Shown: positions 34,909-46,100 of the stretch, piece by piece
Numbering within the stretch: position 1 is the first letter of the stretch
How the letters are laid out: every line of letters begins with the position of its first letter
Source: Phaseolus vulgaris
Lineage: Eukaryota > Streptophyta > Magnoliopsida > Fabales > Fabaceae
DNA: 64,000 nucleotides
Direction of reading: 5' to 3'
Assembly: GCF_000499845.2 (NCBI RefSeq)
Contig: NC_023757.2
Location: 42,635,798 to 42,699,797 of the forward strand
Program-made: the position numbers and the translations under genes
Notes under the pieces: model-generated
Databases searched by the model: none
Seen by the model: the letters and a program-made list of their open reading frames with translations, nothing else
Told to the model about the DNA's origin: nothing

Positions 34909-36437
34909 ACATGCTTAACATTAATACTTTGAGTCATAAATTAAACATACTATACAGATTCAGAAAACATTCTATGTATACTAACGTTCTCCTTTGGGAG
35001 ATCCATTAATACACAAAACATAATGATGCTAATAGTATTAACTTTATTTGGTAAGATATATGCATTAACTAGAAACACTTGTTATCTTTGGATATACAAG
35101 CAAAAACTATTAACACATACTCACTACCAACAATCATATCCATTAATTATAAGGACAACTAATCAACCTTTGGGTGATCCATAATGCCCTATAATAATGA
35201 ATTTTCATTTACCCATATACTTCATAATTTAGCATCCATTCTATAGGTAATTGGAATAAAATTTATCAGTAATCTGGAATTAAATAAAACTTAAAGATTT
35301 GATCACTTTGGTGATTAACAAATCTATCATACAAATAATTCCAGAAATTATATCATTAATTGAAATAAAATTCATCCATAATTTGGAATTAAATAAAACT
35401 TAAAGATTTGATCACTTTGGTGATTACAAATCTATCATACAAATAATTCCATAAATAATATCATTAATTGAAATAAAACTTCATCCATAATTTGGAATTA
35501 AATAAAACTTAAAGATTTGATCACTTTGGTGATTACAAATCTATCATACAAATAATTCCAAAATTTCAATTTAAAATTAAATACATAAAGCGGAAATATA
35601 ATTTTCCATTCCTCACTTTCAATCAATTAATTAAACTTTAATATAATTCAAATTAAATTAATTATAATAACATAATAAAATTTGAATTAAAAACTTTGAT
35701 TAAACTTTTAATTTAATGTAAATTAAATTACATTATAATATAATAAAATTTTAATTAAAAAAAACTTTAATTAACTTTAATAAAAAAAAAACTTAATAAA
35801 AAAAATGATAACGTAAAGCGCAAATAATTCATTCACGGATTTCATTATATTATATTATAATATTTTGAATCCAACATTATGTTGCATTCCAATTCCGTGA
35901 ACCTCCCTGCCATTGCATCATCCACACCGAAGCTCATACTACCACACACCAAAAACCCTACTCATCTTACTCTCCCTTTCTTTTCGGCAGCCACTGCGCG
36001 CGAACAGGTCCAGCGACCACCGCTCGCGCTGCGCAACCACCTCGTCGTCGCGCCCCATCGCGTGTGCCACCATGCCACCACCGCACCGCGTGTGCCACTA
36101 GCACCGCTGCAGTTATGGGTGGTGACGGAAAAACGCAGGATGACAGCGGCGAAGGCTTGCGGTCCCACTTTTAGGTTCATAGGGTTTTACGCCGTTAATG
36201 ACGTTGATCCATAAACCCTAATTTTAAAATTAGGGTTCTTCAATTGGGATTAATTAAAATTAGGGTTCTCTAATATTGACGGCTTAGGACAATTAGGGAA
36301 CTATTATAGAGGAATGAAAACCTTAATTTATAAACCCTAATTTTAAATTAGGATTCTTAAAAATTGGGAATATTTTTAAAATTAGGGTTCTTTAATTTTG
36401 GAAAAGCGTTAATGGAGAATCACAAAATGAGCAACCA
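34909..36437 (-). other. Long 5' leader of the copia element
   Basis: About 1.5 kb between the primer-binding site and the coding frame, with no gag recognised on the minus strand. It holds three tandem about 108-bp repeats (listed separately), an extremely AT-rich stretch (35570-35880), a GC-rich patch (35985-36160) and several aaccctaattttaaaattag-type words near 36215-36400. The GC-rich patch has open frames on both strands but no protein I recognise. Confidence 0.55.
35248..35571. repeat. Three tandem copies of a ~108-bp unit
   Basis: Units start at 35248, 35357 and 35465. Each contains gatttgatcactttggtgat and ctatcatacaaataattcc. Units 2 and 3 are nearly identical; unit 1 differs at several places, so the last duplication is the youngest. 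Confidence 0.85.
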
Positions 36438-36450
36438 GGCTCTGATGCCA
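36438..36450 (-). other. Primer-binding site, initiator-Met tRNA type
   Basis: The minus strand reads TGGCATCAGAGCC, two bases inside the 5' LTR. It differs by one base from the common plant copia site TGGTATCAGAGC. Confidence 0.8.
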
Positions 36451-36452
36451 CA

Positions 36453-36859
36453 TGTAAGTTAAAACATGAATGAACGTAAATTGAACACATACAATAATGT
36501 GTTCACATATAGATCTTATCATATCATGATTCTCACATAAAACATAAAAGTGAAGAAGAAATAGGCACTTACCTTGATCTTGATCCATGAGTGATCCTAA
36601 TTGAGCAGTTACTTTATCTCCTTTATCCCAATCTATCTCTTGCAATTCCGTTCTTGTCTCACACTTTCGTGATGGTTAACAATGAGACAACTATTATTTG
36701 CAGAGACAGAACCCTATAGCTTTTAGTACCCAATCTCCATCAGATGTAGGTTTTCATTAGGAATATATATTTCTCACATTAACCAATGGGCCTTTATTCT
36801 ATTATTATTATTAAATTATATTTGGGCCCAAAGCCCAAACTTTAAGTCATGTGAGTGCA
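36453..36859 (-). repeat. 5' LTR (outer end truncated)
   Basis: Matches 31003-31402 from its TGTAAG inner edge to about 'tcatgtgagt'. It then diverges (gcatggtcaaactcc), so about 35-40 bases of the outer end, including TG, are gone. It carries 38 bp (near 36571) that the other LTR lacks. Confidence 0.8.
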
Positions 36860-38032
36860 TGGTCAAACTCCCTATTTATAATATCTTCGTTTAACTTATT
36901 TATTTAACTTTATTTATTATAAAAAAAAATTATATAAGAAGATAGTAAAAAAAATAAGTAAAAATTTATAATATCTTGTTGTATATATTTACATAATTTT
37001 ATATAAAAAAAATTCATATACACGTACATATATAAAGAAATATATAGGAATACACTAATTATAAATAATTTGATAATTATTATTTTTTTAATATTTATTA
37101 ATATGTTAATCTTCTTCCATTTGAAAATCTTCTTCATAAGAATTTTAAAAAAATAAAATATAGTTAATTTTTTAAAAATTATAATTTATTTATTTATGAA
37201 AAAAATTTCATATAATTTTTATTTTATTTTTTTAGAAATTTTTCCATTAGTAGTGTCTCTTCTCACACGTAGCCTCCATAGATGATTCGATACACTGCTC
37301 CTTATATTGCAAGAGGTTACTTGATCTCCCTTTGTCTCCAGAATTTTGACTTATTATTTTCTAAGATGAGTCCCATGATAAAGTATTTTTATAGACTTTA
37401 TTAATACTATTTTTATTAAAAAATTAATTTGACTATTTTTAATAAAAAATTATATATTCAAAGGAGTTAACTTAAAAAATTGATAATACCTATCCACTTG
37501 CAAGTAATACAAGTAAAATCCCAGTAACAAAATATCTGATGATAACCTATTTGGGACACATGTGTTTTTCTTGTCCATTCGTAGCAAAATTGGATAGGGC
37601 TTCAGAATATCCAATACAACCCCTAATAACTAACTATTAAGCAGTAATATTTTACAAGTTAGGCAAATAGACAAAAATCAATTAAAATTATTTTTTAAAA
37701 TAATTTTGACAAATTTTCTTGAGGAACTGAAAATAATTATACTTTTGAAAAGCTTAATTTCTGCGTATTTTTACAAACTAAAAAAATTATGGGTCAAAGA
37801 CCAAATACAATTCTCCCAGGATAATAATAGAAGGTACGATTTGGTTATAATAATAAATATAAATATAATGACTAATTTGGAAAGTTACATTACAATTTAA
37901 CTTTTGCCAAGGAAGAGGTGCTTGCATTGCAGTATATACAGGGAGAAGCAGTGTAGTAGGATGATTGTTGTCTGATTTTGGGTGGTAGAGGATTGGTTTT
38001 GGGGTAGAATAGTAACCAATAGCTTCGAAAAA
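36860..38032. other. Intergenic, promoter side of the UVR-ApaG gene
   Basis: AT-rich and without a supported gene. The last 150 bases before 38033 are less AT-rich and probably contain the leader of the next gene. Confidence 0.5.
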
Positions 38033-41000
38033 ATGCAATCGTTGAGTATGAGTCTGAGGAGTAGTAGTTCAGCAAATTTACTGTTGCTGGGTTCGGAGGC
38101 GAGAGTGAGAAGAAGAAGCAGAACTGTGATAGTAGCGTGTAATTCGCAGGGAGAGAGTGGTAGCAGTAGCACCAGCTCCTTTCTCTCTCGCACCCAAACC
38201 TACGCTCTTCTTAAGCAACAATTGCAAGTAGCTGCTAAATCTGAGGTTAGTTTAGTTTAATTGGTGCCATGTTTTTGAAATCGGAGATGAAAATCGTTTT
38301 TTGCCTCTTTTCTTCAGAATTACAAGGAAGCTGCTAGAATTCGAGATTCTTTGAAATTGTTTGAGGAGGAGGAGCCTGTATTGCGTCTGAGGAGACTATT
38401 GAAGGAAGCAATTGCGGAAGAGAGATTCCAGGTGTCTAACTTATTCTTTGAATTTTGTGTGGATCCATCTTATTTTTTCTAATACACTCTCTATAATTAT
38501 TAGGTAAATTTCATGTCAGTCTCACCAAATAATTTGGACTCACTCTCATGTCAAATATTAGGCAGTTAGGTTAGTTGTCCCCTCACACAAGAACTCATTT
38601 AAATCATATGTTAAATGTGAAAAATCAGTGGATAACTTAGGATCATCACCCACTCCATCTCCTTATGGTGTTTAGGAGAGAAACACTACGGAAATTCTCA
38701 TTAATGGACCATGAGCAACAACAGAAGAGAGTTGACGCTGCCTTTAATCCAACAGAATATCAAGATAATAAGTTTGTTATACCTAACTCGACTTGTTTAT
38801 TTTTACACAATCCAATACTCCAACTTAGACACACTAGCTTAATCCTTATCAAGAAGATTTTCCATAAAGAGATCTACAAATCTAGAATCCAGAAGCTGAT
38901 CAACAGGATTTGTGATAGACTCTAATACCATTTACTGGTAATACAACAGAGAGAAACACCTGAGAAATTATACAACAAGGAATGGGGTATTATTTTGGAG
39001 AGGCAGAATTATGCTTCTGTGTAATGAAGAGTTTAATAAGCAAATGTTTTTCGAATTTCATTGCCCTAAAGTAGGTGATCACGCTGGTGTTACCAGAACT
39101 GCTGCATTTGTTCTCAGTTTTATTGGCCAAAAATGCAAGCTGACATAAGACAATGTGTGCGTGGATGGTCCATTTGTCTACAAGCTAAGGTAGATCATGC
39201 TTTACCTTCGGGTTATTACACATTGGCCCATTCCACTACATGTGTGTCTAATTCTCATGGACTTTGTTATACTTTTGCCTCATTCTCATGGGTATACCAT
39301 CATGTGGCAGTGGATAGGCTGTCTACATTTGGGTGCTTCATTCCTTTAAAGGCAGACTTTACTAGAAAAATAGTGGTTGAATCTTTTGTTAGTAGCATAG
39401 TTGGACTCTATGGTATTCCTAAATCCATGGTTTCGGAATCTGATAAGAGTTTTTTTAGTTCTTTTTTGCAACACCTCTTTAATGCACAAGGTGCTGCTCC
39501 AGCTATGAGTTCTTATAATTCACAAACGGATGGATGAACAGAAGCTTTGAATAAAACCTCAGAAATGTATCTATGCTGTTTTGTCTATTATAATCCAAAG
39601 GCTTGGTATTCAATGTTACCTTGCACTCAATTTTGGTATAATTCTTCTTTGCATCATAGGCTTGGTATGTTTCCTTTTAAAGCTTTATATGGTAGAAATC
39701 CACCCTCTGTGGTTCATTCCAAGGATTCTATTGCTGTCCAGGAGATTCTGCATGTGAGAGATGAGCTGTTACAGCAATTGAAGGATAATTTAATAAAGGC
39801 TCAGAATTATATGAAACAGCAAGCAGATAAAAGAGGAGAAATGCAATTAGAGGTGGGTGATTTAGCATTGGCGAAGCTTCAACCATATAAATAGCACTCA
39901 GGGGTGTTACGCTGAGCATGCGCTACTTCTGTCCATTCCCAGTTTCGGCACTCTTAGGATCTGTAGCTTAAAAGCTCCAGCTACCTGACACTGCCATGAT
40001 TTATTCTGGTTTTCACATTTCCTTATTGAAGAAGTTTCAAGGAACATCCTCTCAACCTTATGTTCTTTTACCTCTTACCACCAATGAGTTGGATCCTGCG
40101 GTTCAATCGTTTAAGGTTTTAAATTATCAAACTATCATCCGTAATTTGCAACAAGTGCACCAGGTTATCATTCAATGACAGCAAACTGATAAAGATTATA
40201 AAGGTATTCGAGATTCTTACAAGGTTGATTTTAATAGAATGGGTATTGCACATGCAAACAAAAAGGAACTGTAGAGGGCCAGGAATTAAAATAAATACCA
40301 CTTGGCAAACAATGCTGAGAATCTGGTCACGCGAAGAAGCAAGAGAGCTCGGGAGAGTAATGCATTATTGATATATTTGTGGTTTAGATTTCATATAACA
40401 AAACTATTGTTTCACAATAAGTCAATCAACCTAAAAGAACATGACATCATATACAAACCAAAACTTTAAAGACAAATAAGTATGTGGGTTTTTCTCACTA
40501 TATTATTCAACTTGTCTCTTTTTACATAATGCGGAACTCTAACGTTTATGTTGTCTTTTGGTTCGATATTTTGGAACACAATTTTAAACTATTTTTTTAT
40601 TGATTTAATATGTAAATCTTATTTCATTGGATGAACATAAATGAATATGTAAAATTCAACATAAACCTTTTCCTCTGTCTTTCCAGGATGCTGCTAGATA
40701 TCGTGATGAGCTAAACAAAATTGCCCCACACTCTCTTTTAAAATGCTGCAGTGATGCTACAACATTGGTATGATCCTATTTCAATTAAATACTTTTGTCT
40801 CCTGGACAGTTTCTTATTCTTTATCTAAATTAGAAATACATTTAACTAGTAAAGCAACTTCCCTCTTTTAAGCAGTCTAGTTGATTGTGCCGATAGATTA
40901 ATTAGTTAGATACATGTGTTCAGAAATGGAAATGTTGAGTATTTCTCTTGTAATAATTTGTATTTGATGATTTCTCCATAAGTTTCATAATACCCTGTTA

Positions 41001-43189
41001 GATGTCGGTTAGCGAGAAAGTTAGCCAGTAAGGTTAGTGAGCTGAAATAGTTAGAAGAAATTAGACAAGGTTTTGAGAGAGAGATTTATCTTATCATTTG
41101 AAAGGAAATTAGGACGATTGAACACAAGAAGGTGCAGACCAACGAAGATCTGCAGTGCTGTAAATGGAGAAGATTATCTGTATTCTTTGTAATAAAATAA
41201 AACACTAGGTTTCTATCAGACCTTTTACTATTGTTGTTCTCGTGGCTTTTCTAGTATGGCATGTCTTCTAATTTTATTAGCAATGTTCAGTAAAAGAACT
41301 CTATTTATTTTCCTTCAGAGTCGTCAAGGAAAAAAATACAAATGCTTAATTCATGAGAAACCGGGTAGTTTACGCACACACAAAAATTAATTGGAATTCT
41401 TAACATTTAATTGCGACTTATTCAGGGAATCAGGGTTCAAGTTAGGAGTGTATATATAGAGGGCAGAAGTCAGCCTTCAAAGGGGTTATACTTCTTTGCA
41501 TATAGAATAAGAATTACCAATGACTCGGACCAACCTGTTCAACTCCTTAGAAGGCATTGGATTATAACGGATGCTAATGGGAAGATGGAAAACGTCTGGT
41601 GAGTTAATCATTCTTTTGTTTTGCTATATTGTTATTTTTTCAAAGTGTTATACATAACTTCTGCACTTTATTTTCCACATGACAGGGGAATTGGAGTTGT
41701 TGGTGAACAGCCGTTGATACTTCCTGGAAATAGTTTTGAATACTCTTCGGCATGCCCACTGAACACACCTAATGGTAGAATGGTAAGATTTACTTATTTA
41801 CTGGATAATCAGAATTGATTTGAGTAAGGTTGGACCTTTTAGTTAAAATATTGCTGATGATGTTTGGTAATATGTAATAATATACCTTTCCATCAATTAT
41901 CAAATAGAAGCCAAGGATATTTCAATACTTTAGGTATTATGCAATCAAATATAGTAAAGTAGTCTAATTACAGTTTTGATCCGCATGTTATAATTGTGCA
42001 ATTTGGTCTTCCGTTTCCCATGACTAAATTGGATTTTCTTGATAGGGCATTCCTACATTCTTGGTCTTTCCGTCAATCTTTTATTAAATGTTTAACAAAT
42101 ATTTTAGATGTTACTAATGTTAACGTGGTAATGGTACTTTTGGTTTCTCTGTAATCATTCATGATTACATTCTCAAAAATATCAAGAGTATAATCAAGCT
42201 TGACAACAAGCCAAGTGAATGTTATCATGTAGTGTCTATCAGCTAAACTTATTAAATATTTAACAAAAAAACATACAGAAAGATTAAAGTTATAATTTCA
42301 AGAAACTAAAATTGTAATTAAATTTATGATGAGGGAAGAATCGGACTTTTTTTTTATAAAACTCATGTTAACCATTAGGATGAAACTCATTTTATGAAAC
42401 TCATTTTAAATATAACATAAAAGAGAAAAAAAAAACACTTTAAATATAACATAAAAGAGAAAAAAGAACATACAAACATGGAGTACTAACTTATGAAAAA
42501 AATACCTAAAAAAAACTTCCTAGTCTAAGCAAAATGATACATAAAAAAGAACTTAATTTCCTCATTATTTTATTGACGTATACTCTCATGATTGATTTGC
42601 TTCAATTCAATCAAATAAAAATTGCATATAAATTGTCAACATGCCAGAACTGGGTTTCTTTAAACATACATGGCATTAAGTTTGAGTGGATGCAACGCTG
42701 GCATGTTTTCAAACTGAGCAACTGTCATTATTTGCATAATCAGTAGATCTTTCCATGGGTAAAGTAAAGCAAAATTAGAAGCCTTATTTTGACATGCTTC
42801 GGTGAGGGTGATTGGTTCATGGATGCATCCTATTTTTCAATGTTTCAGAGAATAGTTTTAATATTACTACAGATTGAGTTGGTATCATGACTTCAACATG
42901 CAACACTTAGTTTCTTCATCAGAATGGAAATCGGTGGAAAAAATGTAATTTAATTTAAACTCTAAATGATACAGATTCATGGTTTGTATTTGCTTGTTTT
43001 ATTCGAGATGCATTTCCACTTTCATGGATTTCCATCACATCGTACATAAAACCAGAGTTTTGTATCATGATGCAGGAAGGTGACTATGAAATGATACATG
43101 TTGAAAGAGTAGGCTCACGATCATTCAATGTGGCCATTGCTCCGTTTTCTCTCTCTCTTCTTGGAGACGATGAAGGTTGTAATATTTGA
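38033..43189 (+). CDS. Plastid-type protein with UVR motifs and ApaG domain
   Basis: Six exons: 38033-38245, 38318-38431, 40687-40767, 41426-41598, 41686-41782, 43076-43189; the phases agree and the product is 263 aa. Residues 1 to about 40 are Ser/Arg-rich with few acids, like a chloroplast transit peptide. Two UVR-type helical hairpins follow: about 55-85 ([13 protein letters not shown]) and about 95-130 ([17 protein letters not shown]). UVR motifs mediate protein contacts in UvrB, UvrC and Clp-related proteins. Residues about 137-258 form an ApaG (DUF525) beta-sandwich: [62 protein letters not shown]. ApaG domains also occur in bacterial ApaG, animal POLDIP2/FBXO3 and plant SKIP16. The biochemical role is unknown; a plastid adaptor is an inference. 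Intron 2 (2.25 kb) has taken up retroelement DNA. Confidence 0.88.
39020..40330 (+). mobile_element. Decayed Ty3/gypsy integrase fragment in an intron
   Basis: Plus-strand fragments of a gypsy-type integrase lie in intron 2 of the UVR-ApaG gene. About 39060-39200 resembles the H2C2 zinc region ([22 protein letters not shown]). The core follows with [33 protein letters not shown], a TGA at 39535, then [17 protein letters not shown] and a C-terminal tail to about 40290. Several stops and frame breaks are present. No LTRs, RT or gag are seen, so it is a truncated, non-functional remnant that the host intron tolerates. Confidence 0.75.
40996..41218 (+). repeat. Possible solo LTR or LTR fragment in intron 3
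   Basis: TGTTAGATGTCGGTTAGCG at the left, 'aataaaataaaacac' near the right and a final ctatca give a TG..CA layout, and the text is less AT-rich than the surrounding intron. No target duplication was found, so this is tentative. Confidence 0.3.
42405..42466. repeat. Short tandem duplication in intron 5
   Basis: The word tttaaatataacataaaaga occurs twice, 34 bases apart, each followed by an A-rich run. Confidence 0.75.
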
Positions 43190-46100
43190 AATGAACTACA
43201 GCTTCACCTTCTGCAACATGTAAATATTTATCATGCTCATCGCCAATCCAAATGGTTTAAGCAATCTATTTGCTTTCCCCAGTGCAAAAAAATTCTATGA
43301 TTACGAATAAATGATCAGGCATACATTTGTATTTCTTTGAATTGATGTGCAGAAAATTCAATAAATCAATTTCATATAGAAACTAATTACAGAATTTCTA
43401 AATATATTGTCATAATTTTAATATGCTCCTGAAAATTTAATTTCGAAAACTAAACTTCTATCGACGGACAATAGCAATTTAAATTTCAAAAAACAATTAT
43501 ACGAAATTCGATTGAAGATATTTTTTTTAAACTTGATAAAAAAAGAAGAAGAAGATAAGTGGTAGATTTAGAACAAATAGATGATGCAAAAAAATTAAAT
43601 CGCATAAGTCAAAGCTGACCCAAAGGGAAAATGAATTCCTTCCCTTAAAAGCAAAAATGACAACAAAAACCAAAAAAATAAGGTTAAAATTTGTTTTCAA
43701 ACCTTAACTTTCAAATTTTGAAATCCGAATGAAGTTGTCCTGCAAATCACATTGAATCTCTCTTTGAAAATCCAGATGTTGTCTTATTTGGTGATCTCAA
43801 GTCAAACAACAAATATATAGTATGTCGTTTGCTAAATAGCATATCATAAAGTGGAAAGTGTGGTATTTTTGCGAGACAGAATATTTTAAATCGCAGTTTA
43901 AAATGATAGAAGGATCCACGATTTCTTTTTATAGTTTTTGACATATTTTCTTTTGATTTTTTTGATTTTTTTTTCTTAGCGCCACATGTCAAAACTTGTT
44001 GTTTGTGCTTCTTTTGAATTATATATATTATAGGTTAGGTTACTCTTTTCTTTCCAAAGTTAAACAAACAAATTTTATAGGATGAAATATTCAGAAAACT
44101 ATACTTTTACAGAAAAAAAAAAAAAAGAAAGAGCAAGAGTTATAGTAAATTGTGAATTTTCTTACACTTTGTTGATTGTGATAAAAAAGAGAGAGGAAAT
44201 ATATTCTTAGCTAAGTTAAAGAAAAAACAATAAACTGTTGTGAGGTTCTTGTGCTACTTGTTTAATGTACCCACCCCTATTCCAGTGATATAGGAATTTG
44301 GACCAACGAAAAATTTTAAATTTATGTTTTAATTGCATAGAAATGAACGAGATATTACTAATATCGTTTAAATTAAGATAAATAGAGTAGAAAGTAAAAA
44401 AAAAAAAAATTAGATAAAATTGTGAATGATTTGATAACATACTCATTTTAAAAAATTATAAAATAATATATATATATATATAATAACTAATTTATTTATA
44501 TGTTATAAATTAATTAATAAATAAAAAATATTATTTACAATTAGTTAATAATTTTAATTTTATCATTACTTTTTATTATTTATAATTCATTTAATTATTT
44601 AATTATTAATATTTTTATTTTATTTTATATATTTATTACTAGTTTTTACTATTTTTATTATTATTATTTATATTATATAATTAATTATAATTATTTTATT
44701 GTAAATTAAATATAAATATTGATGAATTGATAATATAAATATAATATATATTTAATATAATAATTATAAATATATATATATAATTTTATTCGCAACTCTT
44801 CCCATAAATACAAAGAAAGAATTGCTAAAACAAATTTACCTCATTTTTATGCTTTTATTAATTTATTTATTTTGTATTTGTTTCCACATATCTAAGGTTG
44901 ACGCAGATAGAAGGACGCGGATTGTTCATGTTTGCTTTAGTAACTTGGTACATGAGTGTTAGGACAAATGTGTGAGGGGTGTTGAATTTGTATTTTTTCT
45001 CATAAGCAGACAAAGAAGGAATAACCATGTACACTTGTATTATTTAACTCATTGCCCCCTTGGCACTATTGCATGCATGTTAATGAAGCACTAAGTACAG
45101 AGCACATGCAGGACATTGGTATTGGAAGTCTTCAAATCAATTTGCATTCATATAACACTTAAAAAAATGGATTTCATGCATTTTTATAGTTCACAGTCGA
45201 TTTTGTTATCCTATACTGGATGGAAAAATATTTTCAACATGTTTTTATCTGAAATCGATTGTGTTGTGTCTTATATTACATGCAAAATCCATTGGGTTAT
45301 ATAAATAGTTAACTTTATGGAATTCTATATAAAGAATTATTATTATCATATTTAATTTTATAATTAAATAAAACTACTACCAACTATCACTTTATTTACA
45401 GACTTTAATAAAAAAATTTCACGTATCTATTTTAATATAACACAATCCAAACACACATTTTCTTCACATTTTTATTTCATTCTCACACACCATTCTCTCA
45501 TGTCCCACACGTTTGTTTCTCAATCCAAATACAACTTAAAGAATAATTGTATTAACATATAAAATAGACTTATCAATTTATTCATACACATCAAAACATT
45601 AATAAATAATGTAATTTAGAATAATTTAAAATATTTTTTTCAACTTAGTTAAAGTTGCTATTAATGTTGATCATATTTGCAGTTTGGAAATTAAGTTGGA
45701 TCGAAAGACCAATTTTTCAGATCAACCAAACCAATGTAAGACTTCAACTTTTAAGAATACCATTTTAAGGAAAATATAAGTTTAAGGCAAAAGAACTACA
45801 TTAAATTAATTTTGTTTGGTTAATGCATAGTTTCTTATGTCATAACCAAACAAAACGTATTTAATAAATTTGTATGCTTTGTTAGCATTTTTTTTTTCAT
45901 TCGAACCAGAACTTTAAAGAATTATTTATTAAAAACTATGAAAAAGTTCTAAGAAATATATTCATAATTTAAATTGATGATCACTTGAACCCTAAATTCA
46001 ATTCAATAAATTTAGTTTAGTGGTTTGCTGTTTCTTTTAATCAATTTAATTCCACTCAACCTTAATCCCAATCATAATTAGACTCAATGATTAAAAGATT

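Larger units (their letters stand above)
31003..36859 (-). mobile_element. Copia LTR retrotransposon, young but incomplete
   Basis: The element reads on the minus strand: 5' LTR 36453-36859 (outer end missing), primer-binding site 36438-36450, a long leader, one 1038-codon gag-integrase-RT-RNase H frame (31792-34908), polypurine tract and 3' LTR 31003-31402. By hand I count about 7 substitutions over roughly 350 aligned LTR bases, near 2 percent, plus one 38-bp indel, which implies a fairly recent insertion. The target duplication cannot be checked because the right end is truncated. Protease and nucleocapsid are not found, so it would depend on helper proteins to move. Confidence 0.85.

Noticed and set aside
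35879..36214. 111-codon plus-strand frame in GC-rich DNA
   Set aside because: Lies antisense in the copia leader; open frames on both strands are expected from the GC content and no family is recognised.
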